A stretch of DNA of 64,000 nucleotides. It comes from an uncultured Lachnospiraceae bacterium (lineage in GTDB: Bacteria; Bacillota; Clostridia; Lachnospirales; Lachnospiraceae). Within the stretch, counting starts at the first letter, position 1; each line of letters starts with the position of its first letter. The translations under genes were made by a program, and so were the position numbers. Below the pieces are notes generated by a model, which was given only the letters and a program-made list of their open reading frames with translations, was not told where the DNA came from and searched no databases. The stretch spans positions 73,277-137,276 of the forward strand of contig CABSCP010000006.1 of assembly GCA_902476265.1 (NCBI GenBank), written 5' to 3'. This document shows positions 52,764 to 61,202 of the stretch, in pieces.

Positions 52764-54656
52764 ATGATTTTGATTCCGATTCTGATTGGGATACCGGTTC
52801 TTTTTGCAATTCTGATACCTTTCATCCGCGATACCAGGGTAAGGGGGATTACGGTTTATGCCGGGGCAGGCTGTGTCATGGCGGCTACGGTGGCTCTCCT
52901 GATAAGCTGGGGGATGGGAGGGATGCAGACCACCAGGATGTTTGTCAATACCGGGACGGTGGATCATCTGATGATGCTGGGGGAGGCATTCCTCATGTGT
53001 CTGATCGTCTACATGAGTTTTAAATATCATAAAATTCTGCCGGCAGTGCTGTCCATAGCGCAGACGCTGCTGCTGTTTTATGTGGAAAATTCTGTGGCGC
53101 TGCCGGAGAGGGAGCACATGATGATAGACTGGCTGTCCGTCCTGATGTGCATCATCATCGCAGTGGTGGGCGGTTTTATCTGTATTTACACGGTGGGTTA
53201 TATGAAAGGCTACCACACCCATCACAAGGAATTTAAGGACAGGCAGCCGTTTTTCCTCGCCATGCTCTTTTTGTTTCTGGCGGCCATGTTCGGCCTGGTG
53301 CTTTCCCAGAGCCTGATCTGGATGTACTTCTTCTGGGAGGTCACCAGCGTCATTTCTTTCCTGATGATCGGCTACACCCGGACGGAAGAAGCCATTGAAA
53401 ACAGTTTCGCTTCCCTGTGGATGAACCTGCTTGGAGGCCTGGGATTTTCCGTGGCCATTGCTCTTTTGGCCTATACGAACGGGAGCGTGCAGCTTTCCGA
53501 TGCTGTTGCCGCGGGGGCGGCGCTGCCCCTTGCCTGCCTGGCGCTTGCGGGACTGACCAAATCCGCCCAGATGCCTTTTTCTACCTGGCTGTTTGGGGCC
53601 ATGGTTGCGCCCACGCCTTCCAGCGCCCTGTTACATAGCGCGACGATGGTAAAGGCGGGCGTTTATCTGCTGATCCGCCTTGCGCCCGCTTTGAGCGGAA
53701 ATATTGTGGGAGTGATGGTTTCCAGCATCGGCGGTTTTACCTTTATTATGGCCAGCATGATGGCCATCGCCCAAAATGACGGCAAAAAGGTGCTGGCCTT
53801 TTCCACCATTTCAAACCTGGGGCTGATTGTGGCCTGTGCGGGCACCGGTGTGGAAGAGACGGTGTGGGGCGCGATCTTTCTGATGATTTTCCATTCCGTG
53901 AGTAAATCCATGCTGTTCCAGGCGGTGGGCGCCACGGAAAACTGCCTGGGTTCCCGGGATATTGAAGATATGCACGGAATGCTTCTGCAGCTGCCAAAGC
54001 TCACCTATATCATGGGCATCGGCATCGCGGGCATGTACCTGGCGCCCTTTGGAATGCTGATTTCAAAATGGGTTGCCCTGAAGGCTTTTGTGGATTCCGG
54101 CAACGTGCTGCTTGTGCTCTGTATCGCCTACGGCAGCGCTACCACCATGCTGTATTGGACCAAATGGCTGGCCAAGCTGATTTCCCAGCACCATGCCCGG
54201 GAGGGAGTGGCGGATGTGACCCGAAAGGACGAATATGTTTCCATGTATGTTCATTCCGCAATCATGCTGCTTTTGTGTCTGTTGCTGCCCCAGGTGGCTA
54301 CCGTGGTGGTCAACCCCATTGTGGCGGAGATGTTCGGGCAGTCCCAGGAAGTATTGTCCATGAGCGTGCTGACCACTATGACCATCATGTTGATTTCCAT
54401 CATCCTGGTGCCGGCCATCATGTTCGGCGTCAGCAAAGCGGCGAAAAAACAGCTGGTACAGATCTATATGTGCGGCATTAACGAAGGGGACAACCGCCAC
54501 TTTACAGACAGCTTCGGCAACGAAAAGCATCTGTATTTAAGCAACTGGTATATGCGTTTTGAATTTGGACGGCGGCATCTGCTCAAACCTTCCATCATTC
54601 TTTCCGCAGTGGTCCTGGTGATCGTATTCTGCCTGATTATTGGAGGTGCGGTATGA
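52764..54656 (+). CDS. echA: Ech hydrogenase subunit A (proton-pumping NuoL/Mrp-like)
   Basis: 630 residues with about sixteen membrane helices. The conserved core of antiporter-like complex I subunits is present (FFWEVTSVISFLMIGYTRT, GLTKSAQMPFSTWLFGAM, APTPSSALLHSATMVKAGVY). It forms the ion channel of the membrane-bound hydrogenase. The ATG at 52764 follows AGGAGGTTGGGGT; the upstream in-frame ATG at 52740 lacks a site. It overlaps echB by four bases. Confidence 0.9.
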   Translation: MILIPILIGIPVLFAILIPFIRDTRVRGITVYAGAGCVMAATVALLISWGMGGMQTTRMFVNTGTVDHLMMLGEAFLMCLIVYMSFKYHKILPAVLSIAQTLLLFYVENSVALPEREHMMIDWLSVLMCIIIAVVGGFICIYTVGYMKGYHTHHKEFKDRQPFFLAMLFLFLAAMFGLVLSQSLIWMYFFWEVTSVISFLMIGYTRTEEAIENSFASLWMNLLGGLGFSVAIALLAYTNGSVQLSDAVAAGAALPLACLALAGLTKSAQMPFSTWLFGAMVAPTPSSALLHSATMVKAGVYLLIRLAPALSGNIVGVMVSSIGGFTFIMASMMAIAQNDGKKVLAFSTISNLGLIVACAGTGVEETVWGAIFLMIFHSVSKSMLFQAVGATENCLGSRDIEDMHGMLLQLPKLTYIMGIGIAGMYLAPFGMLISKWVALKAFVDSGNVLLVLCIAYGSATTMLYWTKWLAKLISQHHAREGVADVTRKDEYVSMYVHSAIMLLLCLLLPQVATVVVNPIVAEMFGQSQEVLSMSVLTTMTIMLISIILVPAIMFGVSKAAKKQLVQIYMCGINEGDNRHFTDSFGNEKHLYLSNWYMRFEFGRRHLLKPSIILSAVVLVIVFCLIIGGAV

Positions 54657-55516
54657 CAAGAGTATGGTTTGTATTGGCATATCTGATTTTTGCGCCCTTT
54701 CTGGGCGCGCTGCTGGACGGCACGGACCGGATTGTAAGCGCCCGGATGCAGCGGAGAAAAGGACCTTCTATCCTGCAGCCTTTTTATGACCTGCAGAAGC
54801 TTTTTTCCAAACAGATGATCGCGGTTAACAATGTCCAGTTTTTATTGATATTAAGCTATCTGGTTTTCCTTGTGATCGCAGGCGCCCTGCTGTTTGGCGG
54901 TTCGGACATTCTGATGTGTCTGTTCATCCTGTCCACGGCGGATATTTTCCTGATCATGGCGGCATCCAGCGATTCCTCCCCCTTTGCCAACATGGGGGCC
55001 AGCCGGGAAATGATCCAGATGATGGCCTATGAGCCGCTGACCCTTCTGGTGGCGGTGGGATTTTACCTGGCAACGGGTTCCTTTCATGTATCGGATATCA
55101 TTCAGTCCCCCATCAGCGCGGTGATCGTGATGCCCGGCCTGTTGGTGGGATTCATGTTCACGGCGGCGATCAAGCTTCGGAAATCGCCCTTTGACCTTTC
55201 CACCAGCCATCATGCCCATCAGGAGATGGTAAAGGGAATCACAACGGAAATGTCGGGCACCACGCTGGCGGTGATGAATATCGCGGAATATTATGAACTG
55301 GTCCTGATTTTCGGTATCTTCGGCCTGTTCATCGTGAATGAACACTGGTGGAGCTGGATTTTGGCAGTCATCGTATGTCTTGCCATCTACTTTGTGGAAA
55401 TCCTGTGGGATAATGTGAGCGCGAGACTGAAATGGACCACCGTTTTGAGCAGCTGCTGGATTGTGACACTGCTGACCGGGGGCTTAAATCTGCTGCTCCT
55501 GATGCTGATGAAATGA
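54653..55516 (+). CDS. echB: Ech hydrogenase subunit B (NuoH-like)
   Basis: 287 residues, about eight membrane helices. It corresponds to NuoH/HycD, the membrane subunit that links the ion channel to the hydrogenase arm. Family marks are RIVSARMQRRKGPSILQPFYDLQKLF near the start, MGASREMIQMMAYEPL and KLRKSPFDLSTSHHAHQE. The start overlaps echA. Confidence 0.93.
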   Translation: MTRVWFVLAYLIFAPFLGALLDGTDRIVSARMQRRKGPSILQPFYDLQKLFSKQMIAVNNVQFLLILSYLVFLVIAGALLFGGSDILMCLFILSTADIFLIMAASSDSSPFANMGASREMIQMMAYEPLTLLVAVGFYLATGSFHVSDIIQSPISAVIVMPGLLVGFMFTAAIKLRKSPFDLSTSHHAHQEMVKGITTEMSGTTLAVMNIAEYYELVLIFGIFGLFIVNEHWWSWILAVIVCLAIYFVEILWDNVSARLKWTTVLSSCWIVTLLTGGLNLLLLMLMK

Positions 55517-55532
55517 AGGAGGACGAAAAAGA

Positions 55533-55979
55533 ATGGGAAAAATATCGAAATCTCCTTGGCTTCTTCATTATGATGCCAGCAGCTGTAACGGCTGTGACAT
55601 TGAGGTGCTGGATTGTCTGACACCCCGCTATGATGTGGAACGCTTTGGGGTCATCAATACCGGAGATCCTTTCCAGGCGGATATCCTGCTGATCACCGGC
55701 GGTGTGAACAGCCAGACGGAGCCGGTGGTTAAACAGCTTTACAGCCAGATGCCCGAACCCAAAGTGGTGGTGGCGGTGGGAATCTGCGCCTGTACCGGCG
55801 GCGTATTTAAGGAATGCTATAATATCCGGGGCGGCATTGATACCGTGATCCCGGTGGATGTGTATGTGCCCGGCTGCGCGGCCAGACCGGAATCCATCAT
55901 CGACGGCGTTTTGGAGGCGGTCCGGATCCTGGAAGAGAAAAGGGAAAAATTTGCGGCGCAGAAGCGCGCGAAAAAATAA
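55533..55979 (+). CDS. echC: Ech hydrogenase small subunit C (NuoB-like)
   Basis: 148 residues. It holds the proximal [4Fe-4S] cluster next to the [NiFe] site, with cysteines in SSCNGCDIEVLDC (about 16-26), VAVGICACTGG near 82 and VPGCAARPE near 112. It lacks the C-terminal domain of classical hydrogenase small subunits, as is normal for Ech. GAAGGAGGACG precedes the ATG. Confidence 0.94.
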   Translation: MGKISKSPWLLHYDASSCNGCDIEVLDCLTPRYDVERFGVINTGDPFQADILLITGGVNSQTEPVVKQLYSQMPEPKVVVAVGICACTGGVFKECYNIRGGIDTVIPVDVYVPGCAARPESIIDGVLEAVRILEEKREKFAAQKRAKK

Positions 55980-55991
55980 GGGGAGGGAAAA

Positions 55992-56339
55992 ATGGACTGT
56001 ATGAATGAAATCAGGGAAATTACCATGGATGAGTTTTTCCCGGCCATCATAAAGATGAAAATGGAAGGGTGGAGGCTGGTGCAGATCTGCACGGTCAGAA
56101 TCCCGGAAGGCTATGAAATGAGCTATTCTTTCAGCAAAGAGTATGATATGGTGACGCTGCGGTTAAAGACAGCCGTGGATGAAACCATTTCCAGCATCAC
56201 CCAGGTTTATCCCTGCGCTTTTTTGCAGGAAAACGAAGCGGCGGAGCTGTTTGGGGTTCCCATTGAAAATCAGACGCTGGATTATCATCATAAACTGTAT
56301 CGGATTGCAAAAGAAACACCGTTTAAGGAGAAGGGGTGA
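55992..56339 (+). CDS. echD: Ech hydrogenase subunit D (NuoC-like)
   Basis: 115 residues corresponding to NuoC and the N-terminal part of HycE. No cofactor motifs are expected. TQVYPCAFLQENEAAELFGV is the conserved helix, and LDYHHKLYRI lies near the C-terminus. It sits between echC and echE with gaps of twelve and four bases and a strong GGGGAGGAAAAA site. Confidence 0.88.
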   Translation: MDCMNEIREITMDEFFPAIIKMKMEGWRLVQICTVRIPEGYEMSYSFSKEYDMVTLRLKTAVDETISSITQVYPCAFLQENEAAELFGVPIENQTLDYHHKLYRIAKETPFKEKG

Positions 56340-56343
56340 GGGG

Positions 56344-57423
56344 ATGGCAAAAAGAAGTATTGTACCGTTTGGGCCGCAGCACCCCGTGCTGCCGGAGCCG
56401 ATCCATCTGGATCTGGTTTTGGAGGATGAAACCGTGGTGGAGGCAATTCCCAGCATCGGCTTTGTCCACAGAGGATTGGAAAAACTGGTGGAAACCAGGG
56501 ATTTTAAGCAATATGTTTACATAGCGGAGCGGGTCTGCGGCATTTGCAGCTGCGGACATGGCATGGGATACTGTGAATCGGTGGAGCATGTGATGGGGAT
56601 TGAAGTTCCTGCCAGGGCGGCCTTTCTGCGCACCATCTGGATGGAAATGAGCAGGGTGCACAGCCATCTTTTGTGGCTGGGGCTTCTGGCGGACGCCATG
56701 GGTTTTGAAAGCCTGTTCATGGAGTCCTGGAGACTGCGGGAAAAGATCCTGGATATGTTCGATAAAACCACGGGGGGCAGAATCATTTTTTCTGTCAACT
56801 GTGTGGGCGGCGTATTAAAGGATATGGATTCCGGCATGCTGACGGCCCTGTCCGAAGCCGTGGACAAAATAGAAGAAGAGTTAAAGCCGGTGATGCGCAC
56901 CTTTTTAAAGGACTATACCGTGCAGAGCCGTCTGCGTGGGCTTGGCATCCTGACCCCGGAACAAGCCAACTATTACGGGGCGGTAGGCCCCATGCTGCGG
57001 GCCAGCGGCGTGGAATATGATGTGAGAAAATTAGGGTATGCCGCTTACGGCAGCCTGAATGTGGAGCCGGTGACGGCACAGGACGGGGATTCCTATGCCC
57101 GCTGTGAAGTGCGTCTGCATGAACTTCAGCAGTCTCTGCAGCTGATCCGGGAGGCCATCGGCAAGATTCCCGAAGGACCCGTCAGCGTTCCCGTAAAAGG
57201 AAATCCTTCCGGGGAATATTTTATGCGGATCGAACAGCCCAGGGGCGAAGCCATCTATTATGTGAAGGGCAACGGCACCAAAAATCTGGACCGGTTCCGG
57301 TTACGGACCCCTACAACCAGCAATATTCCGCCCATGGTGGAACTGCTAAAAGGATGCCAGCTGGCGGATGTGCCCCTGCTGATTCTGACCATAGACCCCT
57401 GCATCAGCTGTACAGAGAGGTGA
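56344..57423 (+). CDS. echE: Ech hydrogenase large subunit E ([NiFe] site)
   Basis: 359 residues. All four nickel-ligating cysteines are present: RVCGICSCGHGMGYCE near 62 and DPCISCTER at the very end. The protein stops right after the last motif, so no C-terminal peptide has to be removed and no HypD-type endopeptidase is needed. The N-terminal FGPQHPVLPEPI is the NuoD-like start. It reduces protons to hydrogen with electrons from ferredoxin, driving ion translocation through EchA and EchB. Confidence 0.95.
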   Translation: MAKRSIVPFGPQHPVLPEPIHLDLVLEDETVVEAIPSIGFVHRGLEKLVETRDFKQYVYIAERVCGICSCGHGMGYCESVEHVMGIEVPARAAFLRTIWMEMSRVHSHLLWLGLLADAMGFESLFMESWRLREKILDMFDKTTGGRIIFSVNCVGGVLKDMDSGMLTALSEAVDKIEEELKPVMRTFLKDYTVQSRLRGLGILTPEQANYYGAVGPMLRASGVEYDVRKLGYAAYGSLNVEPVTAQDGDSYARCEVRLHELQQSLQLIREAIGKIPEGPVSVPVKGNPSGEYFMRIEQPRGEAIYYVKGNGTKNLDRFRLRTPTTSNIPPMVELLKGCQLADVPLLILTIDPCISCTER

Positions 57424-57429
57424 TTTCAT

Positions 57430-57981
57430 ATGGATAAAATAAAAGTATTTGCCTATGCCCATTCGGCGCTGGAAAATCTGTTCAAAAAGCCGGCCACCAC
57501 TTCCTATCCTTTCCGGCCGGCGGAATTTCCGGAGCGGATGCGGGGACATGTGGAAATCCATACCGAGGATTGCATCAGCTGCGGGCTGTGCATGCGTTCC
57601 TGCCCGGCGGGCGCCATCGCGGTGGACAGAGCTGCCGGGACCTGGGTCATTGACCGGTTCGACTGTGTCCAGTGCGGAAACTGTGTGAACATGTGCCCTA
57701 AAAAGTGTCTGGAAATCGTGCCCGGTTATACAAAGCCGGCCGTAGCCAAAGCCAAAGATACGTTCCGGCTTCCGGAGAAAAAGACAGCGGCGGCAGCGCC
57801 CAAAAAGCCGGTGATGGACACGGAAAAGTGTGTGTACTGTACGCTCTGTGCAAAGAAGTGTCCCCAGGAGGCTATTGCGGTGGACAGGGCAGAAAAATCC
57901 TGGACGCTGGACGATAAGAAATGCGTCAGCTGTGGACTGTGCGCATCTTCCTGCCCCAAAAAAGCGATTGAGATGAAATAG
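57430..57981 (+). CDS. echF: Ech hydrogenase ferredoxin subunit F with four cluster motifs
   Basis: 183 residues. Two [4Fe-4S] motifs in the first half (CISCGLCMRSCPAGA and CVQCGNCVNMCPKKC) match NuoI/EchF. A Lys/Ala/Pro-rich linker (about 100-130) is followed by a second pair (CVYCTLCAKKCPQEA and CVSCGLCASSCPKKA). EchF of methanogens has only the first pair, so this looks like an internal duplication or fusion of a second ferredoxin that extends the electron path. It closes the operon. Confidence 0.92.
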   Translation: MDKIKVFAYAHSALENLFKKPATTSYPFRPAEFPERMRGHVEIHTEDCISCGLCMRSCPAGAIAVDRAAGTWVIDRFDCVQCGNCVNMCPKKCLEIVPGYTKPAVAKAKDTFRLPEKKTAAAAPKKPVMDTEKCVYCTLCAKKCPQEAIAVDRAEKSWTLDDKKCVSCGLCASSCPKKAIEMK

Positions 57982-58003
57982 TACAAAATATGGATAAAAT
58001 CGG

Positions 58004-58049
58004 AAAGCCGGAGCGGATGGAAAGAGAGATTCCATGGCTCCGGCTTTTT
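58004..58049 (+). terminator. Terminator of the ech operon
   Basis: AAAGCCGGAGC pairs with GCTCCGGCTTT, with an inner ATGGAA/TTCCAT stem, followed by TTT. Most of it is duplicated at 62890-62931. Confidence 0.9.
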
Positions 58050-58054
58050 GCGGT
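58013..58054 (+). repeat. 42-bp direct repeat, left copy
   Basis: Identical over 42 bases to 62890-62931. It spans the right part of the ech terminator. Both copies are followed by Rpn-like sequence: a decayed one here, an apparently intact one at the right copy. Confidence 0.92.
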
Positions 58055-58114
58055 GACTTTTGTCCAAGCAGGCGGCCGCTGCGCGGTTGTAAAAGGCTTG
58101 AAACTTTATAGAGA

Positions 58115-58267
58115 AATGGATCAGGAGTAAAGTGGACAGACCGTCTGCTACCGGCGGTGACAGTTGTTTTATAGCGAGGGAAAGGAAAGCGGACCTCTCC
58201 CGAACAACTGCAAGATATTCTGTTCAATAATCCTATGGTTATAGACTCGATTTCCAACATCCTTTGA
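58115..58267 (+). pseudogene. Decayed Rpn-family nuclease remnant
   Basis: The sequence around 58128-58214 parallels 63580-63666 inside the Rpn gene (KWTDRLLPAVTVVL here, KWTDRLIPVVTVVL there; then SPEQL in both). Immediately upstream, ATGGATCAGGAG matches the Rpn start region, so some 400 bases between are deleted. An internal TAG replaces the Tyr codon of VVLYHGKGK, and the frame ends at TGA 58265-58267. No functional product is possible. The rest of the 57982-58321 gap is terminator sequence and non-coding. Confidence 0.8.
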
Positions 58268-58284
58268 TTTGTGATCCATCAGCA

Positions 58285-58312
58285 ACCCCTGGCTGTTGCA
58301 GCAGTCAGGGGG
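58285..58312. terminator. Hairpin downstream of the SHOCT pseudogene
   Basis: CCCCTGGCTG pairs with CAGTCAGGGG around a short loop, just outside the stop of the minus-strand gene at 58322. Confidence 0.55.
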
Positions 58313-58321
58313 CATTTTGGG

Positions 58322-59104
58322 TTATATACCAAGAAGTTGTTTTTTCTTTGCGTTAAACTCTTCCTGCGTAATAACCCCATTATCTAGCAGTTTTTTGAAT
58401 TTAACAATTTCATCAGTAGCATTGACTGAATCATTCTGTGGAACACTTGCGTTTGCTGCCTCATTCGCAATGATTGAAAGCATCGAAAGAACTTTTTGAG
58501 CATCTTTAGAATATGCTTTACATAAGAAACTTCCTGATTTAATCTTTCCAGCAGTCAGAAAGTTTATGAATATTTCAGGAGCGCAAGGGTTTTTAGTTAC
58601 TACTTTGATACGATATTCAGATATTTCTTGTCTTGTTTTCTTTGAACCAACAGAACTACCAACAAGAGCACCGACGCCACCGAACAATACTCTACTAACT
58701 ACTGCACTTCCAAGTCCGCCTTCTGTAATAGATTCGACATCTTGCTGCAATTCAAAACTAATAATTTCATCATAAGCAAAAATATACGGTTGATTGGTTG
58801 GACACCGCCAAAGTTTATTTATCGCATCCACTTCTATATATTTTTCATATTTATTGGTTGCATGAAAGATTTGAATGCGGTTTTGATTTTTTTCATTTTC
58901 GGCAATTGCTTGATGTATTTGTTCCTGTGATACATTTTTCCAATTAAGGGGAATTAAATATGCCCCGCACGTTCCAATGTATTCTTTACATATTGTTCCA
59001 CCTTCTATCTTCTTAGTTCCTTCGTTTTGGTTACAAACACATAAAATCTGACAAAAAATACAGGCTTTATGCGGCCTGAAAGGTTTTTTACTTTTATTTA
59101 GCGG
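58322..59104 (-). pseudogene. Zinc-ribbon and SHOCT domain protein without a start codon
   Basis: The minus-strand frame is open for 261 codons from just after a stop at 59107-59105. Its first part reads as a zinc ribbon (ACIFCQILCVCNQNEG, later GTICKEYIGTCG), then a PH-like region (FAYDEIISFEL), a Gly-rich stretch and a C-terminal SHOCT helix pair (IVKFKKLLDNGVITQEEFNAKKKQLL). No ATG, GTG or TTG occurs in frame until GTG at 58831, which would drop the ribbon and leave 169 residues. Either the 5' end was lost, or a rare start codon is used. The downstream part may still be translated. Confidence 0.7.
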
Positions 59105-59260
59105 TCAAACTTCCAGGATAATATTTCATGCATATGTCCTGTCTAAAGAGTAAGTTCAATCGATTGTATAAAAAATATGTGATATAATGATATATACAAG
59201 AAAATTCTTGGATAGAAAAGAATTGTTTCAAAAAACAGAAAAGAGGGGATACTGAGACTT

Positions 59261-59893
59261 ATGAATCGTGAGAGAAGGAAAAGAGCCGTTATCTTACTGT
59301 TCCTATTGTCTGCCTTGCTTTTTTGTGCGTGTCGGGAAAAAATAGAGCAGGAGATGTGGGGGACACAAATCGAAGGTTTGGATTGGGGAATGACACCGGA
59401 AATTGTTGCTCAAGAAGTTGCATTTCAAGGAGAAGCCCGGGAATTATCGCAAGGTGTGATCTATCAAAGCCTGCGGGATGCGTATGATATTTATGGCACA
59501 AAGATGGAAATTACGTTAGCATTTGATGATGATTTTGGGTTAATTTATGTGATCGGGAAATGTCCGGAGGAAAAGATAGAGACATTGAAAACTGTTCTGA
59601 ATGAAAGGTTGGGAAACTATATAAGCAAAACACAGTGGTCAGAAGGCAGTCAATGGGATTCTCCAAGGGTTAGAGAGCAGTATACGCAGGAACAGCTGCA
59701 GGCGGCTTATGACGCACTTTTCGGGGAGGGTATTATCGGGGAAAGCTACATAAAAGGCAGGTTAGAAACTCCTCTGGTTCAATACAACTTAAGAGAAGCA
59801 GGAGAACGCAAAGGAGAATTGCTGATAGATGGCTCTGCTGCAGCACAAATGAAATGGTTATTCAAAGAAGATACTGATAAGAAGCAAATCTAA
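59261..59893 (+). CDS. Small lipoprotein with WGM motif, unknown
   Basis: 210 residues. The signal KRAVILLFLLSALLFCAC ends in a lipobox-like LFCAC, so it should be a lipoprotein. The motif LDWGMTPEIVAQEV near 40 matches LEWGMTQQEVLKAL of the protein at 6308, and the lengths are alike; both probably belong to one unnamed clostridial family of small exported proteins. GAGGGG lies twelve bases before the ATG. Confidence 0.65.
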   Translation: MNRERRKRAVILLFLLSALLFCACREKIEQEMWGTQIEGLDWGMTPEIVAQEVAFQGEARELSQGVIYQSLRDAYDIYGTKMEITLAFDDDFGLIYVIGKCPEEKIETLKTVLNERLGNYISKTQWSEGSQWDSPRVREQYTQEQLQAAYDALFGEGIIGESYIKGRLETPLVQYNLREAGERKGELLIDGSAAAQMKWLFKEDTDKKQI

Positions 59894-60277
59894 TTTATTG
59901 TAATATTTTAAGGGATGATTCCAATGTATTTTCTGAAATATTAAGTAAGAGTTAGGACAAAAGGTCTAAACTGAGAGATTGCTGTGTTTAGAACCATTTG
60001 GCATCTTAATTAAGATATATTAATGCGGAGGTTGATATTATTATTGCAAAAAAGTAGATTTGTAAAATCCCTTTTTGTTAAAAAACTGCAATTAATCAGG
60101 TTACTGATATACATATTCATAGAGTAACAAGACATTCAAAGTATTAGAACTTAATAGGTTTAGGTGAATTTAGGTAAAAAAACATATAACTGATGGATTT
60201 GAGATATTTTTTATTATGGTTATAAATTACTTCAATACCTGTAACTATATGTTTATTATGAAAGGAGAAGTTTGACA
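59894..60277. other. AT-rich gap without recognised gene
   Basis: 384 very AT-rich bases with many stops in all frames. AAAGGAG before the next gene is the only clear signal. I see no RNA gene, terminator or repeat that I can support. Confidence 0.6.
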
Positions 60278-60961
60278 ATGAAAAAATACATGTTATTGTT
60301 AATTATTCTGATTTTTTTAGTTATGCCAATTTATGCTGAGGCCTCTTTTAATGAAGAAAATCCTATTTGTATACAAATAAAAGAATTTGATTACGTAACA
60401 GCTCCGGATGATATAATTGAATTGGCCAGATTACAAAGTCAGAAAAATGGAAGCAGAATGTATAATGAAGGCTCTTACGTAGTAAATCAGATGATTTCGG
60501 AAAAGACTTATATAGATGGGACAGTTATAAGAGAGTTTATGGAATCAAATGTTCAATTAAAGCGAGCGGTAGATAAAGAAATTAAAAGTGCTAATTGGAA
60601 TAAATATGATATTGCATGCATTACAACAGCACATTATGAATCTCACTACGGACAAGGGGAAGAGGTTGGTGTAGTTTTGATAAATACAACTTTTTCATTT
60701 ACTGATACAGGTGAAAATCCTATATATCTTAGTAAACTTCAAATGCATTCTCATTGCATATATGATCCGGCGGGGGCAGACCCTATTGAAAAATACTTAA
60801 CTATAAATAATCCGAATCCAGGGTCTATTTACTCATTGGCGTCTGGTGATAAGAGAGTTTATGGAGGAGGAGGTTTTCAGCAACTGTATTGCGGAACAAT
60901 TGTTACATTAAGTGATGGAACTGTTTCTGGGGATTTTGATATGATGATTGTACTTCGATAG
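60278..60961 (+). CDS. Secreted protein, unknown function
   Basis: 227 residues from the ATG at 60278, ten bases after AAAGGAG. A signal peptide (KKYMLLLIILIFLVMPIYAEA) is followed by a soluble domain without recognised motifs. Base composition is much more AT-rich than the core genes, which suggests recent acquisition with the surrounding mobile DNA. It stands alone. Confidence 0.65.
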   Translation: MKKYMLLLIILIFLVMPIYAEASFNEENPICIQIKEFDYVTAPDDIIELARLQSQKNGSRMYNEGSYVVNQMISEKTYIDGTVIREFMESNVQLKRAVDKEIKSANWNKYDIACITTAHYESHYGQGEEVGVVLINTTFSFTDTGENPIYLSKLQMHSHCIYDPAGADPIEKYLTINNPNPGSIYSLASGDKRVYGGGGFQQLYCGTIVTLSDGTVSGDFDMMIVLR

Positions 60962-61045
60962 AAAACTAAAATGTTGGGGATTTTCATTAAACTTTAAATA
61001 TAAACGGATAAAATCCCGTCTTTGACAGTTGTAAACTTAAGAAAT

Positions 61046-61072
61046 GAGACTGTTTCAAGTTTTGTGTAAACT
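61046..61072 (+). repeat. IS256 left terminal inverted repeat
   Basis: Begins GAGACTGTTTCAAG and ends TTTGTGTAAACT; its partner is at 62503-62529. Confidence 0.75.
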
Positions 61073-61109
61073 CAAAAAAACTGATATAAGATATGTCAAT
61101 TAGTTACTG

Positions 61110-61141
61110 AAGGGCAGAGCCGATTTCGTGGTTCTGCCCTT
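61110..61141. terminator. Hairpin after the IS256 transposase gene
   Basis: AAGGGCAGA pairs with TCTGCCCTT around a 14-base loop, 60 bases past the transposase stop. It can block transcription entering or leaving the element. Confidence 0.7.
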
Positions 61142-61202
61142 ACCTGCATTATACAGGGATTTTTTTGCATGTCAACAAAAGCCTGTCTGATGCATGTTGA
61201 TT

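Noticed and set aside
57346..58260. Long minus-strand frame of about 304 codons over echE-echF and the Rpn scar
   Set aside because: It is antisense to echF and its cluster motifs; its N-terminus is the antisense of the Rpn remnant. No start site or family match supports it.
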